Shown one piece after another: positions 8,230-16,576 of a DNA stretch of 64,000 nt (the stretch's first letter is position 1; each line of letters starts with the position of its first letter). Origin of the DNA: CAYOSU01 sp964406735. GTDB taxonomy: Bacteria; Bacillota; Clostridia; Christensenellales; CAMQZB01. Below the pieces are notes generated by a model that saw nothing but the letters and a program-made list of their open reading frames with translations, did no database searches and was not told the origin of the DNA. The position numbers were made by a program, and so were the translations under genes. The stretch is from the NCBI GenBank assembly GCA_964406735.1, contig CAYOSU010000006.1, forward strand, positions 1 to 64,000, read 5' to 3'.

Positions 8230-8979
8230 ATGAATTTAGACAGAATAATTGCCGTAAGGAACAATAAGACTATATATCGCGACGGCGAAGATTGCATAAA
8301 GGTATTCTCAAACGACTTCCCGAAAGCCGACATCCTCAACGAAGCACTCAATCAGGCTCGCGTTGAAGAGACCGAGCTTGACATCCCCAAGATCAAAGCG
8401 GTAACATCTATCGACGGCAAATGGGCGATAGTTTCCGACTTCGTGAAGGGTAAAACGCTTGACAAGATCATGCAGGAAGACCCCGACAACAAGGAAAAAT
8501 ATCTCAACCTTTTCGTAGACCTTCAGATAAAGATGCATTCGCAGAAATGCCCTCTCCTTTTCAAGCTTAAAGACAAGATGAACAGGAAGATCTCACAGGC
8601 CGATCTCGACGCTACGACGAGATACGACCTTCACACGAGGCTCGAGGGCATGCCTAAGCACACAAAGCTTTGCCACGGCGACTTCAACCCCTCTAACATC
8701 ATAATCGCAGAGGACGGAACGCCTTACATTCTCGACTGGTCGCACGCAACTATCGGAAACGCTTCTGCTGACGTAGCAAGAACTTACCTGCTCTTCTGGC
8801 TCAACGGAGATATCGAGGGCGCAAAGAGATACCTCGACCTTTTCTGCGAGAAGACGGGCACGGCTAAGCACTACGTAGAAAAGTGGATGCCGATCGTTGC
8901 CGCATCGCAGTCCGTCAAGGGCAATGCAAAAGAGAGAGAGTTCCTCCTTTCTTGGGCAAACGTCGTAGATTACGAGTAA
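8230..8979 (+). CDS. Aminoglycoside-phosphotransferase-fold kinase (APH family)
   Basis: This 249-residue protein has the kinase-like fold of APH/choline kinases. The catalytic loop His149-Gly-Asp151...Asn156 (LCHGDFNPSNIII) and the metal-binding Asp169 (PYILDWSHATIG) followed by SADVARTYLLF are intact. The amino-terminal lobe has short beta-strand segments and an invariant-type Lys in IKVF near residue 25. APH-fold enzymes phosphorylate small alcohols, sugars, amino acids or antibiotics, and this one has no features that reveal its substrate. Its position in an operon between adhE and hydrogenase-type genes argues against a resistance role. CAGGAGGATGG precedes the ATG, 16 bases after adhE. 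Confidence 0.85.
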   Translation: MNLDRIIAVRNNKTIYRDGEDCIKVFSNDFPKADILNEALNQARVEETELDIPKIKAVTSIDGKWAIVSDFVKGKTLDKIMQEDPDNKEKYLNLFVDLQIKMHSQKCPLLFKLKDKMNRKISQADLDATTRYDLHTRLEGMPKHTKLCHGDFNPSNIIIAEDGTPYILDWSHATIGNASADVARTYLLFWLNGDIEGAKRYLDLFCEKTGTAKHYVEKWMPIVAASQSVKGNAKEREFLLSWANVVDYE

Positions 8980-8997
8980 ATTTTTAAGGAGACACCT

Positions 8998-9240
8998 ATG
9001 AAGATCACCGTTTGTATCGGCAGTTCCTGCCACATCAAAGGCTCAAGACAGATCGTCGAGCAGCTTCAGTACCTTATCAAAGAAAACGGTCTTGACGACA
9101 AGATCGAGCTTGGCGGAACGTTTTGCATGGGCAAATGCGGACAAGGCGTCTGCGTAACGGTCGACGAAGAGCTTTTCTCGCTGACACCCGACACCGTTAC
9201 CGACTTTTTCAAGACAGACGTTCTCCCGAGGGTAAAATAA
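8998..9240 (+). CDS. Thioredoxin-like [2Fe-2S] ferredoxin 1
   Basis: The 80-residue protein has four cysteines, 6 and 11 (VCIGSSCHIKG) and 43 and 47 (TFCMGKCGQG), in the spacing of the thioredoxin-like [2Fe-2S] domain found in NuoE, HndA/HydC-type subunits and free ferredoxins. It probably passes electrons to or from a hydrogenase partner. An AAGGAG ribosome site lies before the ATG. Its stop codon overlaps the start of the next, related gene (TAATG at 9238-9242), so the two are translationally coupled. Its composition matches its neighbours. Confidence 0.85.
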   Translation: MKITVCIGSSCHIKGSRQIVEQLQYLIKENGLDDKIELGGTFCMGKCGQGVCVTVDEELFSLTPDTVTDFFKTDVLPRVK

Positions 9241-9503
9241 TGATATTCGTGCAAATATGCGTCGGCAGCTCCTGCCACCTTAAAGGCGCACCCGAGATCG
9301 TCGAGCTTATGAAAAAAAGCATCGAGGAAAATCACCTTGAAGAGGAGATCGTACTGTCCGGTAGCTTTTGTATGGGTAAATGCAACCGCATAGGCGTTAC
9401 CGTAACGGTAAACGACGAGGTCTATCCCGGCGTTACGAAAGAGACCTACCCTGCGTTTTGGAATGAAAAGATAGTGCCTGCGCTAAACGCAAGCAATAAA
9501 TAA
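9240..9503 (+). CDS. Thioredoxin-like [2Fe-2S] ferredoxin 2
   Basis: This 87-residue paralog of the preceding protein has cysteines 7 and 12 (ICVGSSCHLKG) and 44 and 48 (SFCMGKCNRIG). I place the start at the ATG 9240-9242, which shares one base with the upstream stop codon. A longer frame to 9123 exists only because the two genes overlap out of frame, and it has no ribosome site. Two tandem copies suggest either a heterodimeric [2Fe-2S] carrier or separate partners for the two hydrogenase-type proteins downstream. A long hairpin (9513-9558) separates it from hfsB. Confidence 0.85.
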   Translation: MIFVQICVGSSCHLKGAPEIVELMKKSIEENHLEEEIVLSGSFCMGKCNRIGVTVTVNDEVYPGVTKETYPAFWNEKIVPALNASNK

Positions 9504-9512
9504 GTAGCTTTT

Positions 9513-9558
9513 GGAGCGACGAGCCGCCTGTTTTTCAGCAACGACGCTCGGTCGCTCC
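9513..9558 (+). other. Intercistronic hairpin without T-run
   Basis: GGAGCGACGAGC (9513-9524) pairs with GCTCGGTCGCTCC (9546-9558) with a one-base bulge. No U-tract follows, so it is more likely an mRNA-stability or processing element than a terminator. It could set different levels for the ferredoxin and hydrogenase parts of the operon. Confidence 0.5.
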
Positions 9559-9682
9559 TAAACATTATATTAAAGACAAATTTATACGTACTATTTTGCG
9601 ATCTAATGCTCTTTTGCCCACAAAACCAGCAAACTGATCGAAAAATATATACATTGAAATATTCAGATAGGAGAAAAAGCCA

Positions 9683-11359
9683 ATGTCAGACTGCTTGACC
9701 TTGAAAAAATCCAACTGCAAAAACTGCTATAAGTGCATAAGACACTGTCCCGTCAAGTCAATTCGCTTTTCGGGAAGTCAGGCTCATATAATAGGCAACG
9801 AGTGCATCCTTTGCGGACAGTGCTTCGTCGTATGCCCACAGAACGCAAAAGAGATAAGGAGTGAGACCGAAAAGGTCAAAGTCCTCATCCAGTCGGGCGA
9901 TCCGGTATACGTAAGCTTAGCACCCTCCTTTATCGCAAACTACGAGGGCATAGGCATAAACGGTATGCGCACAGCGCTCAAAAAACTCGGCTTTGCCGAC
10001 GTAGAAGAGACCGCAATAGGCGCAAGCATTGTTAAAAAGGAGTACGATAGAATACTCGAAGAGGACAACCGCGACATCGTCATCTCCTCTTGTTGCCATT
10101 CAATAAATCTCCTCATCCAAAAATACTTCCCCAACGTCCTTCCCTGCCTTGCGGCAGTCATGTCCCCCATGCAGGCACACGCTATGGAGATCAAAAAGCG
10201 CACTCCTAACGCTAAGGTCGTATTTATCGGACCGTGCGTTGCAAAAAAAGACGAGGCTGAGTATTACGAGGGCATCGTTGACGCCGTTCTTACATACGAA
10301 GAGCTTACCAAATGGCTAAATGACGAAAACATCACTCTAATCCCCGATATGGACGAGAACGACAACACCAAGTCGAGATTCTTCCCGACGAACGGCGGCG
10401 TTTTGAAAGCCATGGAAAAGAAGGCTTCCGATTACACATACATAAGCATTGACGGCACTGCAAACTGCATAGCCGCCCTCAAAGACATCGAAAACGGACT
10501 TATCCACAAGTGCTTCATAGAAATGTCGGCTTGCGCAGGTAGCTGTATCGGCGGACCTGTTATGGAAAAATATCACCGTTCGCCAGTCAAGGATTATATG
10601 TCAGTCGCTTCTTATACTGGCACGAAAGACTTCGAGATAGCTCAGCCGGAAAGCGTTGCACTTCAAAAGAGCTTCGTTCCTATCGAGAAAAAGTACGCAA
10701 TGCCTGCCGAATATGAAATAAGCGCAGTTCTTCGCGAAATGGGCAAGTTCAAGCCCGAGGACGAGCTTAATTGCGGCTCTTGCGGCTACGATTCATGCCG
10801 TGAAAAAGCCATTGCGATAATTCAAGGCAAGGCAGAGATTTCGATGTGTCTTCCTTACCTCAAAGAGAAAGCCGAGAGCTTCTCGGATTGCATAGTAAAC
10901 AATACGCCGAACGGCCTTATCGTCGTCAATGAAAAGCTTGAAGTACAGCAGATAAACAATGCAGCATTGAAGCTTATGAATATACGCTCTGCAGGCGACG
11001 TCGCAGGGTCTCCGATCGTCAGGATACTTGATCCTTTGCCGTTTATCAACGTAATGGACTCAAAGCGAGCAATACGAGACAAGAGAGTATATTTAGCCGA
11101 GTATAAAAAGTACATCGAAGAAACTATAATTTACGACCAGACCTATCACCTTCTCGTATGCATCTTAAGAGACGTTACCGACGAAGAGTCTGAAAAGGAA
11201 AAGAAAGAGAATATAAGCAAGCAGACCATTGAAATTGCAGACAAAGTGGTCGATAAGCAGATGAGGATCGTTCAAGAGATTGCATCGCTTCTTGGCGAAA
11301 CAGCAGCAGAGACAAAGATTGCGCTTACTAAACTTAAGGAGTCCATCGATAATGAATGA
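9683..11359 (+). CDS. hfsB: HfsB-like sensory [FeFe]-hydrogenase-type protein with PAS domain
   Basis: The domain order is two [4Fe-4S] ferredoxin motifs (Cys12/15/18/22 and a second CILCGQCFVVCP), the Fe-hydrogenase large-subunit domain (~75-370), an ACS-gamma-type four-cysteine [4Fe-4S] motif (CGSCGYDSC...C, ~365-395), a PAS domain (~405-500) and a terminal coiled coil. The H-cluster loops are SSCCHSIN (Cys137-138), GPCVAKKDE (Cys185) and EMSACAGSCIGG (Cys284, 288). All cluster cysteines remain, but Pro of CCP is His and the third loop departs from the MACPGGC form. This matches sensory (group C/D-like) hydrogenases and HfsB of Thermoanaerobacterium as I remember it. Its gene overlaps the phosphatase gene by 8 bases. 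I infer a redox or H2 sensor rather than a main H2 producer. Confidence 0.85.
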   Translation: MSDCLTLKKSNCKNCYKCIRHCPVKSIRFSGSQAHIIGNECILCGQCFVVCPQNAKEIRSETEKVKVLIQSGDPVYVSLAPSFIANYEGIGINGMRTALKKLGFADVEETAIGASIVKKEYDRILEEDNRDIVISSCCHSINLLIQKYFPNVLPCLAAVMSPMQAHAMEIKKRTPNAKVVFIGPCVAKKDEAEYYEGIVDAVLTYEELTKWLNDENITLIPDMDENDNTKSRFFPTNGGVLKAMEKKASDYTYISIDGTANCIAALKDIENGLIHKCFIEMSACAGSCIGGPVMEKYHRSPVKDYMSVASYTGTKDFEIAQPESVALQKSFVPIEKKYAMPAEYEISAVLREMGKFKPEDELNCGSCGYDSCREKAIAIIQGKAEISMCLPYLKEKAESFSDCIVNNTPNGLIVVNEKLEVQQINNAALKLMNIRSAGDVAGSPIVRILDPLPFINVMDSKRAIRDKRVYLAEYKKYIEETIIYDQTYHLLVCILRDVTDEESEKEKKENISKQTIEIADKVVDKQMRIVQEIASLLGETAAETKIALTKLKESIDNE

Positions 11360-12524
11360 TTTTTACGTCGATATAGGCTTCAAGAGCATAAATCACGACG
11401 GCGAGCAGCTTTGCGGCGACCACGTAGAGATCGTAGAGCAAAACGAAAACTCAACCGTCGTCGTTCTTGCAGACGGATTGGGTAGCGGCGTTAAAGCGAG
11501 CATCCTTTCGACGCTCACCTCAAAGATAATCTCGACGATGATGGCGGAGGGGCTTTCTATCGAGGATTGCGTGCAGACCATCGCTGCAACACTCCCCATT
11601 TGTTCCGTCAGAGGAGTTGCTTACTCCACCTTTACCATAATACACATCATCGACAACAAGGAAGCCGAGATAATCCAATACGACAACCCACTCGTTTTCA
11701 TGCTGCGCGACGGCAAAAACTACGACTACCCCAAGACCGAGATGCACATCGACGGCAAGACTATTTATAAGTCCGAGATAAAACTTCTCGAGGGAGACTT
11801 CTTCGTAGCTATGAGCGACGGTTGTACTCACGCAGGCATCGGAATGAGCTATAACTTCGGGTGGAAGAGGGACGACATCATCGACTTTATGTCAACGATA
11901 GCAAACGTCGGCTACACGGCAAAAACTTATGCTACCATTCTCATCGAGGAGTGCGACAAGCTATACGGCGGAAAGCCCGGCGACGACGCAACGGCATGCG
12001 TTCTGAAGGTAAGAGAACGAGTCCCTATGAATATACTCTTTGGACCGCCCTCAAACAGGGATGACGCAAACAGAATGATGTCCCTGTTCTTCTCAAAAGA
12101 GGGCAAACACATCGTTTGCGGCGGCACGACGTCCTCTATTGCGGCAAAATACCTCGGCAAACCCGTCAAAGCAAGCCTTTCATATATCGGCGGCGATGTC
12201 CCTCCGATTGCGGAAATAGAGGGTGTAGACCTCGTTACGGAGGGCGTTATCACCATCAACAAGGTGCTTGAATACGCAAAGGACGCACTCAACGAGAATG
12301 CGCTCTATGAAAAATGGAGCGTAGGGAGAGACGGCGCATGCCTCATTGCAAGACTTCTCTTCGAGGAAGCCACCGACATAAATTTCTACGTCGGAAGAGC
12401 GGTAAACCCTGCACACCAAAACCCCGATCTTCCCATTAACTTCAACATCAAGATGAATCTCGTCGAAGAGCTTTCGGCGTGCTTGAAGCAGATGGGCAAG
12501 CGTATCAAGGTCAGCTATTTTTAA
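11352..12524 (+). CDS. hfsC: SpoIIE/PP2C-family serine phosphatase (HfsC-like)
   Basis: The 390-residue protein has a PP2C/SpoIIE phosphatase domain in residues 1-~225: metal-binding LADGLGSGVKAS, then MSDGCTHAG and GKPGDDATACVLKVR, the three Asp-containing motifs of the family. The second half (~230-390) is a separate alpha/beta domain without a motif I recognise. I chose the ATG at 11352, overlapping the end of hfsB by 8 bases. The longer upstream frame lies inside hfsB. Tight coupling to a PAS-containing hydrogenase-like sensor suggests that the sensor controls this phosphatase, which would dephosphorylate a Ser/Thr protein such as an anti-sigma-antagonist. The target is unknown. Confidence 0.85.
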   Translation: MNDFYVDIGFKSINHDGEQLCGDHVEIVEQNENSTVVVLADGLGSGVKASILSTLTSKIISTMMAEGLSIEDCVQTIAATLPICSVRGVAYSTFTIIHIIDNKEAEIIQYDNPLVFMLRDGKNYDYPKTEMHIDGKTIYKSEIKLLEGDFFVAMSDGCTHAGIGMSYNFGWKRDDIIDFMSTIANVGYTAKTYATILIEECDKLYGGKPGDDATACVLKVRERVPMNILFGPPSNRDDANRMMSLFFSKEGKHIVCGGTTSSIAAKYLGKPVKASLSYIGGDVPPIAEIEGVDLVTEGVITINKVLEYAKDALNENALYEKWSVGRDGACLIARLLFEEATDINFYVGRAVNPAHQNPDLPINFNIKMNLVEELSACLKQMGKRIKVSYF

Positions 12525-12533
12525 GGAGCAGAT

Positions 12534-13967
12534 ATGAAAAAATTCGACACCAAAGTTCAATACTTAAAATACAAGGTCTTAAGAGAGGTCGCAAAGCAGG
12601 CTTGGGCAGACAGACTTCCCGAGGCGGCTTTCGACATACCAAAGACCATAATCCCCGGCAAGATTCCGACTATGCGCTGTTGCGTATACAAGGAGCGTGC
12701 GATACTTTCAGAAAGAGTCAAAATGGCTATGGGTGGCAGCAAGGATCATCCAAACGTCATTGAGGTCATCGACATCGCTTGCGACGAATGCCCAATGGGC
12801 GGTTACGAGGTTACGAATGCGTGCAGAGGCTGTCTTGCGCACCGTTGCGAAGACGCTTGCCGCTTCGGAGCGATCACTTTTGACGCAAACCACGTCGCCC
12901 ATATCGATAAGACTAAGTGCAAAGAGTGCGGCGCTTGCTCGAGAGTATGCCCTTACAGTGCGATCCACAACTACAAGCGTCCGTGTGAAACGGCTTGCAA
13001 GATCAAAGCGATCTCTATGGGCGAAGACAAGCAGGCTGTCATCGACGACAACAAGTGCATTGCTTGCGGCGCATGCGTTTATCAGTGTCCCTTTGGCGCA
13101 ATAACGGATAAATCATACCTTCTTAACGTCATCGACCTTATCAAAAAGAGCGATAATAACCGCAATTTCAAGGTATACGCAGTCGTAGCGCCCTCTATTT
13201 CAAGCCAGTTTACTTACGCAAAGCTCGGTCAAGTCATAACAGGACTTAAAAAGCTTGGATTCTTTACGGTTATTGAGGCGGCACTCGGCGCTGATATGGT
13301 AGCAGAAGCAGAATCCCGCGAGCTTGCGGAAAAGGGCTTCTTGACAAGCTCCTGTTGCCCTGCGTTCGTGAGCTACGTCGAGAAAAACTTCCCCAAGCTC
13401 TTGCCTTTCGTTTCACACAACCTCTCGCCCATGGCGACGCTCGCTAAATACCTCAAAAAGCAAGAGCCTACCTGCAAAATAGTCTTCATAGGGCCTTGCA
13501 CGGCAAAGAAAGCAGAGGTCCAAAAGGAATCCGTAAAACCATACGTTGACGTAGCGATGACATTCGAAGAGCTTCAAGCACTGTTTGACAGCAAGGATAT
13601 CGACATAACAACCCTTCCCGAGGACGTTCTCGACAACGCATCGTATTTCGGCAGAATATTCGCTCGTAGCGGCGGACTTTCAGACGCAGTTGCACAAGGC
13701 TTGAAAGAGCAAGGACTTGACAAAGACTTTGAGCTTAAAGCGTGCTCGTGCGACGGCATAGAAGCGTGCAAGATAGCACTTTTGCAAAAGAGCAAGGGAA
13801 AACTCGACGCCAACTTTATCGAGGGAATGGCGTGCGTAGGCGGCTGTATAGGCGGCGCAGGATGTCTGACTCACGGCGAGAAAAACAAAGCCGAGGTCGA
13901 CAAATACGGTATGGAGGCTTACGAGAAGACTATATCGGACGCAACCAAGCTCCTCAACAGAAAATAA
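12534..13967 (+). CDS. hfsD: [FeFe]-hydrogenase, monomeric group-B type (HfsD-like)
   Basis: This is a 477-residue cytoplasmic enzyme, probably reducing protons with ferredoxin. Residues ~95-200 carry iron-sulfur motifs: CRGCLAHRCEDAC, CKECGACSRVCPY and CIACGACVYQCPFGA. The H-domain loops are all present: TSSCCPAFV (Cys274-275), IGPCTAKKAE (Cys322) and EGMACVGGCIGG (Cys434, Cys438). The SSCCPAFVSYVEK form is characteristic of group-B [FeFe]-hydrogenases of Clostridia. AAGGAGCAGAT precedes the ATG. It is the last gene of the operon and is followed by a strong terminator. H-cluster maturases HydE/F/G are not in the window. Catalytic competence is inferred from the intact loops. Confidence 0.9.
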   Translation: MKKFDTKVQYLKYKVLREVAKQAWADRLPEAAFDIPKTIIPGKIPTMRCCVYKERAILSERVKMAMGGSKDHPNVIEVIDIACDECPMGGYEVTNACRGCLAHRCEDACRFGAITFDANHVAHIDKTKCKECGACSRVCPYSAIHNYKRPCETACKIKAISMGEDKQAVIDDNKCIACGACVYQCPFGAITDKSYLLNVIDLIKKSDNNRNFKVYAVVAPSISSQFTYAKLGQVITGLKKLGFFTVIEAALGADMVAEAESRELAEKGFLTSSCCPAFVSYVEKNFPKLLPFVSHNLSPMATLAKYLKKQEPTCKIVFIGPCTAKKAEVQKESVKPYVDVAMTFEELQALFDSKDIDITTLPEDVLDNASYFGRIFARSGGLSDAVAQGLKEQGLDKDFELKACSCDGIEACKIALLQKSKGKLDANFIEGMACVGGCIGGAGCLTHGEKNKAEVDKYGMEAYEKTISDATKLLNRK

Positions 13968-13991
13968 GCAATTTATTACTGATATAATATC

Positions 13992-14020
13992 AAAGGACGC
14001 TGAAAACAGCGTCCTTTTTT
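13992..14020 (+). terminator. Terminator of the rex-adhE-hfs operon
   Basis: AAAGGACGCTG, loop AAAA, CAGCGTCCTTT followed by a T-run. It lies between the convergent hfsD and spoIIIAH. Confidence 0.9.
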
Positions 14021-14038
14021 ATGTTCTTTTTGAAAGTA

Positions 14039-14512
14039 TTACTTGACGGGTATTATCTTGATGTTTGAATATGATATTCCGTCTACTTCTTCGACGAGTA
14101 CGGAGTATATCCCGGCAACATCCTCTTGCGAAAGCTCATCGGCTTTAACGATGACGTTAACGTTATCGTTTGAAGACGACATCGTAACTGCAACGTCCTC
14201 AAAGCCCTTTGCCTTGATAAGTCCTTCCAAAACGAGTTCCTTTTCCATGAGGTCGACTATATCCATCTTCTGCTCGGCAGCGGCGTTTACCGTTTCTGCC
14301 GCAAGGGACGTATTGCCGATTATTCCGTCGAGATATAACATCTCCTGTTCTCTCGTCGAAGTTCTCTCACTGCGATACTCGGTGAAGAAATTGCTCGATA
14401 CCGGCGCATCGCCGCTGTCCTTGCCGTTTGCGAGCAATATGTTCAAATATGCCGTTGCCGCAAGAAGAAGTACCATACATATCGAGACTATGATTTTTTT
14501 CTTTTTTGACAT
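14039..14512 (-). CDS. spoIIIAH: Stage III sporulation protein AH
   Basis: SpoIIIAH spans the forespore-facing membrane of the mother cell and pairs with SpoIIQ to form the feeding-tube channel. This 157-residue version has a basic amino terminus (MSKKKKIIV), one membrane anchor (~7-26), a helical linker and a YscJ/FliF-like ring-building domain at the carboxyl end (KGFEDVAVTMSSSNDNVNVI to NIKIIPVK). I chose the ATG at 14512, seven bases after GGAGGT. An upstream TTG would add five residues inside the ribosome site. It is the last gene of the operon. Only ~125 bases separate it from spoIIIAF, so spoIIIAG is missing. Confidence 0.9.
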   Translation of the reverse strand: MSKKKKIIVSICMVLLLAATAYLNILLANGKDSGDAPVSSNFFTEYRSERTSTREQEMLYLDGIIGNTSLAAETVNAAAEQKMDIVDLMEKELVLEGLIKAKGFEDVAVTMSSSNDNVNVIVKADELSQEDVAGIYSVLVEEVDGISYSNIKIIPVK

Positions 14513-14637
14513 TGAAATTACCTCCAAACAATCTTTTTTCTGTCAAATACTCCTTATGCGGAAAGGCATCGCTTGTTCTGCCGCCCGCCAAAGCTCTTTT
14601 GCAGTTCTTGAAGTATCTTATGCGCTAAAATGCTCCG

Positions 14638-15063
14638 TTATGACCCTTTTTGTCCGTATTCGGCTATTTTGTCCTTAGATAATTTTAATATCGCAGAAAT
14701 CGCTTTTTTAACGTATTCTCTATCGCCGTTCTTTACCGAAAAAAGTGCGAAATACGCTTCTCCGTCGTAAGTATACACCTTGACGGTCGCATCTATCCCT
14801 TGTCGCAATAAAAACTCTTCAATGTCATTTTCGATGCTATCCGTCGCCTCAAAAGCCTCGAGATAAGTCTCGTGCGACGGAATATTAAATTTCCCGTTCT
14901 TAAAGGCCTCAATCATCTCTCCTATCGGAGAAAAAGCGATAACCGCAACCGCCACACCGACAAAAAACCGCACGCACTTCCTGAGTTTTCCGTCGGGAAG
15001 CACCGTTTCGCTCAAAAGAGCCATTGCGCTCGCCGCAAAAAGTCCGCTCAATACAGCTTTCAT
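14638..15063 (-). CDS. spoIIIAF: Stage III sporulation protein AF
   Basis: The 141-residue protein has two amino-terminal membrane segments (KAVLSGLFAASAMALLSETV and VRFFVGVAVAVIAFSPI), joined by the short GKLRKC loop, and a soluble domain with a carboxyl repeat of Lys/Ile. This is the SpoIIIAF layout. I use the ATG at 15063, which overlaps the TGA of spoIIIAE (ATGA) and gives the conserved MKAVLS-type start. A longer frame upstream is unsupported. It is part of the SpoIIIA-SpoIIQ channel of the engulfed forespore. Confidence 0.9.
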   Translation of the reverse strand: MKAVLSGLFAASAMALLSETVLPDGKLRKCVRFFVGVAVAVIAFSPIGEMIEAFKNGKFNIPSHETYLEAFEATDSIENDIEEFLLRQGIDATVKVYTYDGEAYFALFSVKNGDREYVKKAISAILKLSKDKIAEYGQKGS

Positions 15064-16196
15064 ACTATGTGCCTCGTTGCTACTATAAGGACAAAGACCG
15101 TCTCTAAATACATTGCCGTAATACATAAAATTGCACTACCTATTATGTCAACGCTCTTTGCAACGCTCTCAATAAGGGCTGTTGCCTTCCCGTCCGAAAA
15201 CGGTGACGCCACGCTCGCCGAAAGCTTCAACGCCAAGCCAAGTCCGTAGCACTTTATTATCGGCGAGAGCGCCGTTGAAATAAAAAGTATGAGCGCAGCA
15301 ATGCCTACGGCGTTTTTTATCTCGACAGAGCATACGACCGCCATGTCGAGCCCGTCCTTGATATACGAGCCAACCACGGGAACAGTTTGCGAGAGGGCAT
15401 ATCTTGCCGCCTTATACGCCGCTCCGTCGCGACTTATCGTATAGCTTCCGGATATTGCAAGATACGCCGTGAAGACGATGACGGAAGCCGTCAATACGGT
15501 TTTTGCAAGATCTCCCGAAAACTGTGCTGCTTTTGTCATATCCACTTTATCGGACAGCTTTGAAAACAGCGAAGTCGCAAATGAAAATACCGCAAGGGGC
15601 TGTACGAGCTTTGACACAACGCCAGAGAATACGACCGACAAAAAATATGCTATCGGCTGAACGCTTAGCGCCGTATTTTCTCCACCGCCCGCAATAAGCA
15701 GCATCGTAAGAAAAGGAAAAGCCATCTGCATTTGATTGCCCATGATCTCAATTGCTTTTTCTGCCGCGTCGAACGCTTTTATCGCATAAACGCCGATCAG
15801 TGCAGACACAGACAGACTAAATGCAAGCCTTAACGCAGAAGATAACTCCTCAGACAAAAAATCGCCCTTTGCACTCCCGAAAACGCCGTATACAAGACAC
15901 AACACTATCAGAACACCCACAAGGGGCGCAAACGCCTTTATATCGCTAAAAACAACTTCTAATAGCGCCGTTATCACGTTTTCGCCATCTATCTCACCCG
16001 TCAAAAGCCGTTTGCAGAACGACGAAAAACTCTCCTCGCCAAGACTTTCACCAACCGTCTCGAAAAACTCGTCGAATCCACTAAGGTCGTATTCGTCTAT
16101 GCGTTTTTCAGGCAATATCTCCTCCGCATTGGCAACGCCTGGGAATAGCATACAGCAAGTAGCTATAACAAGCGCAATGGCTATCGTTTTTTTCAT
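15060..16196 (-). CDS. spoIIIAE: Stage III sporulation protein AE
   Basis: The 378-residue polytopic membrane protein has a signal-like start (MKKTIAIALVIATCC, cleaved near ANA) and about seven later hydrophobic segments. Diagnostic features are the amphipathic region with LTGEIDGENVITALLEVVFSD and the PFLTMLLIAGGGENTA segment. It is the largest membrane component of the SpoIIIA complex. Its ends overlap spoIIIAD and spoIIIAF by four bases each, which shows an intact coupled operon. Length fits the family (~390-400). Confidence 0.93.
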   Translation of the reverse strand: MKKTIAIALVIATCCMLFPGVANAEEILPEKRIDEYDLSGFDEFFETVGESLGEESFSSFCKRLLTGEIDGENVITALLEVVFSDIKAFAPLVGVLIVLCLVYGVFGSAKGDFLSEELSSALRLAFSLSVSALIGVYAIKAFDAAEKAIEIMGNQMQMAFPFLTMLLIAGGGENTALSVQPIAYFLSVVFSGVVSKLVQPLAVFSFATSLFSKLSDKVDMTKAAQFSGDLAKTVLTASVIVFTAYLAISGSYTISRDGAAYKAARYALSQTVPVVGSYIKDGLDMAVVCSVEIKNAVGIAALILFISTALSPIIKCYGLGLALKLSASVASPFSDGKATALIESVAKSVDIIGSAILCITAMYLETVFVLIVATRHIV

Positions 16197-16576
16197 ACGA
16201 GACCGATCACCATGTCGGCAAAGCTACTAAGCAGCGGCAAGCAGGAGGAAAATATAGCGATCTTTCCGTAAAGGCGCATCTTGTCCGCTATACCTTTTTC
16301 TTCTGCGCTTTCAAGTATGCTCGCCGCCATTTCGGCAATATAGGCTATTGCAATCATCTTACCGCAAGAGGCAACTACCTTGGCTTGCCCCTCAAACGCA
16401 CTTAAAAGACTTTTAATCCTTTCGTAAACGCCGCTCGCCTCAGCCAAAATAATTGCAAGGAGTATCACTACAGCCGCAACAGATACGTAAACTGCGTACT
16501 CTTTTGAAACGCTTTTTACTGTAAGCGATACGAATCCTATTGCAAGCGCAACGGCGGCAAATCTCAATATAGACAT
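16193..16576 (-). CDS. spoIIIAD: Stage III sporulation protein AD
   Basis: The 127-residue membrane protein has four hydrophobic segments and the typical GKMIAIAYIAEMAASILES segment before the last pair. SpoIIIAD and AC are related small membrane proteins of the sporulation channel. The gene starts 13 bases inside spoIIIAC and overlaps spoIIIAE by four, so its translation is probably coupled. Confidence 0.92.
   Translation of the reverse strand: MSILRFAAVALAIGFVSLTVKSVSKEYAVYVSVAAVVILLAIILAEASGVYERIKSLLSAFEGQAKVVASCGKMIAIAYIAEMAASILESAEEKGIADKMRLYGKIAIFSSCLPLLSSFADMVIGLV

Noticed and set aside
14367..14591. Possible spoIIIAG remnant in the spoIIIAF-spoIIIAH gap
   Set aside because: The frame read there (74 codons) mostly overlaps spoIIIAH out of frame and shows no SpoIIIAG-like sequence.
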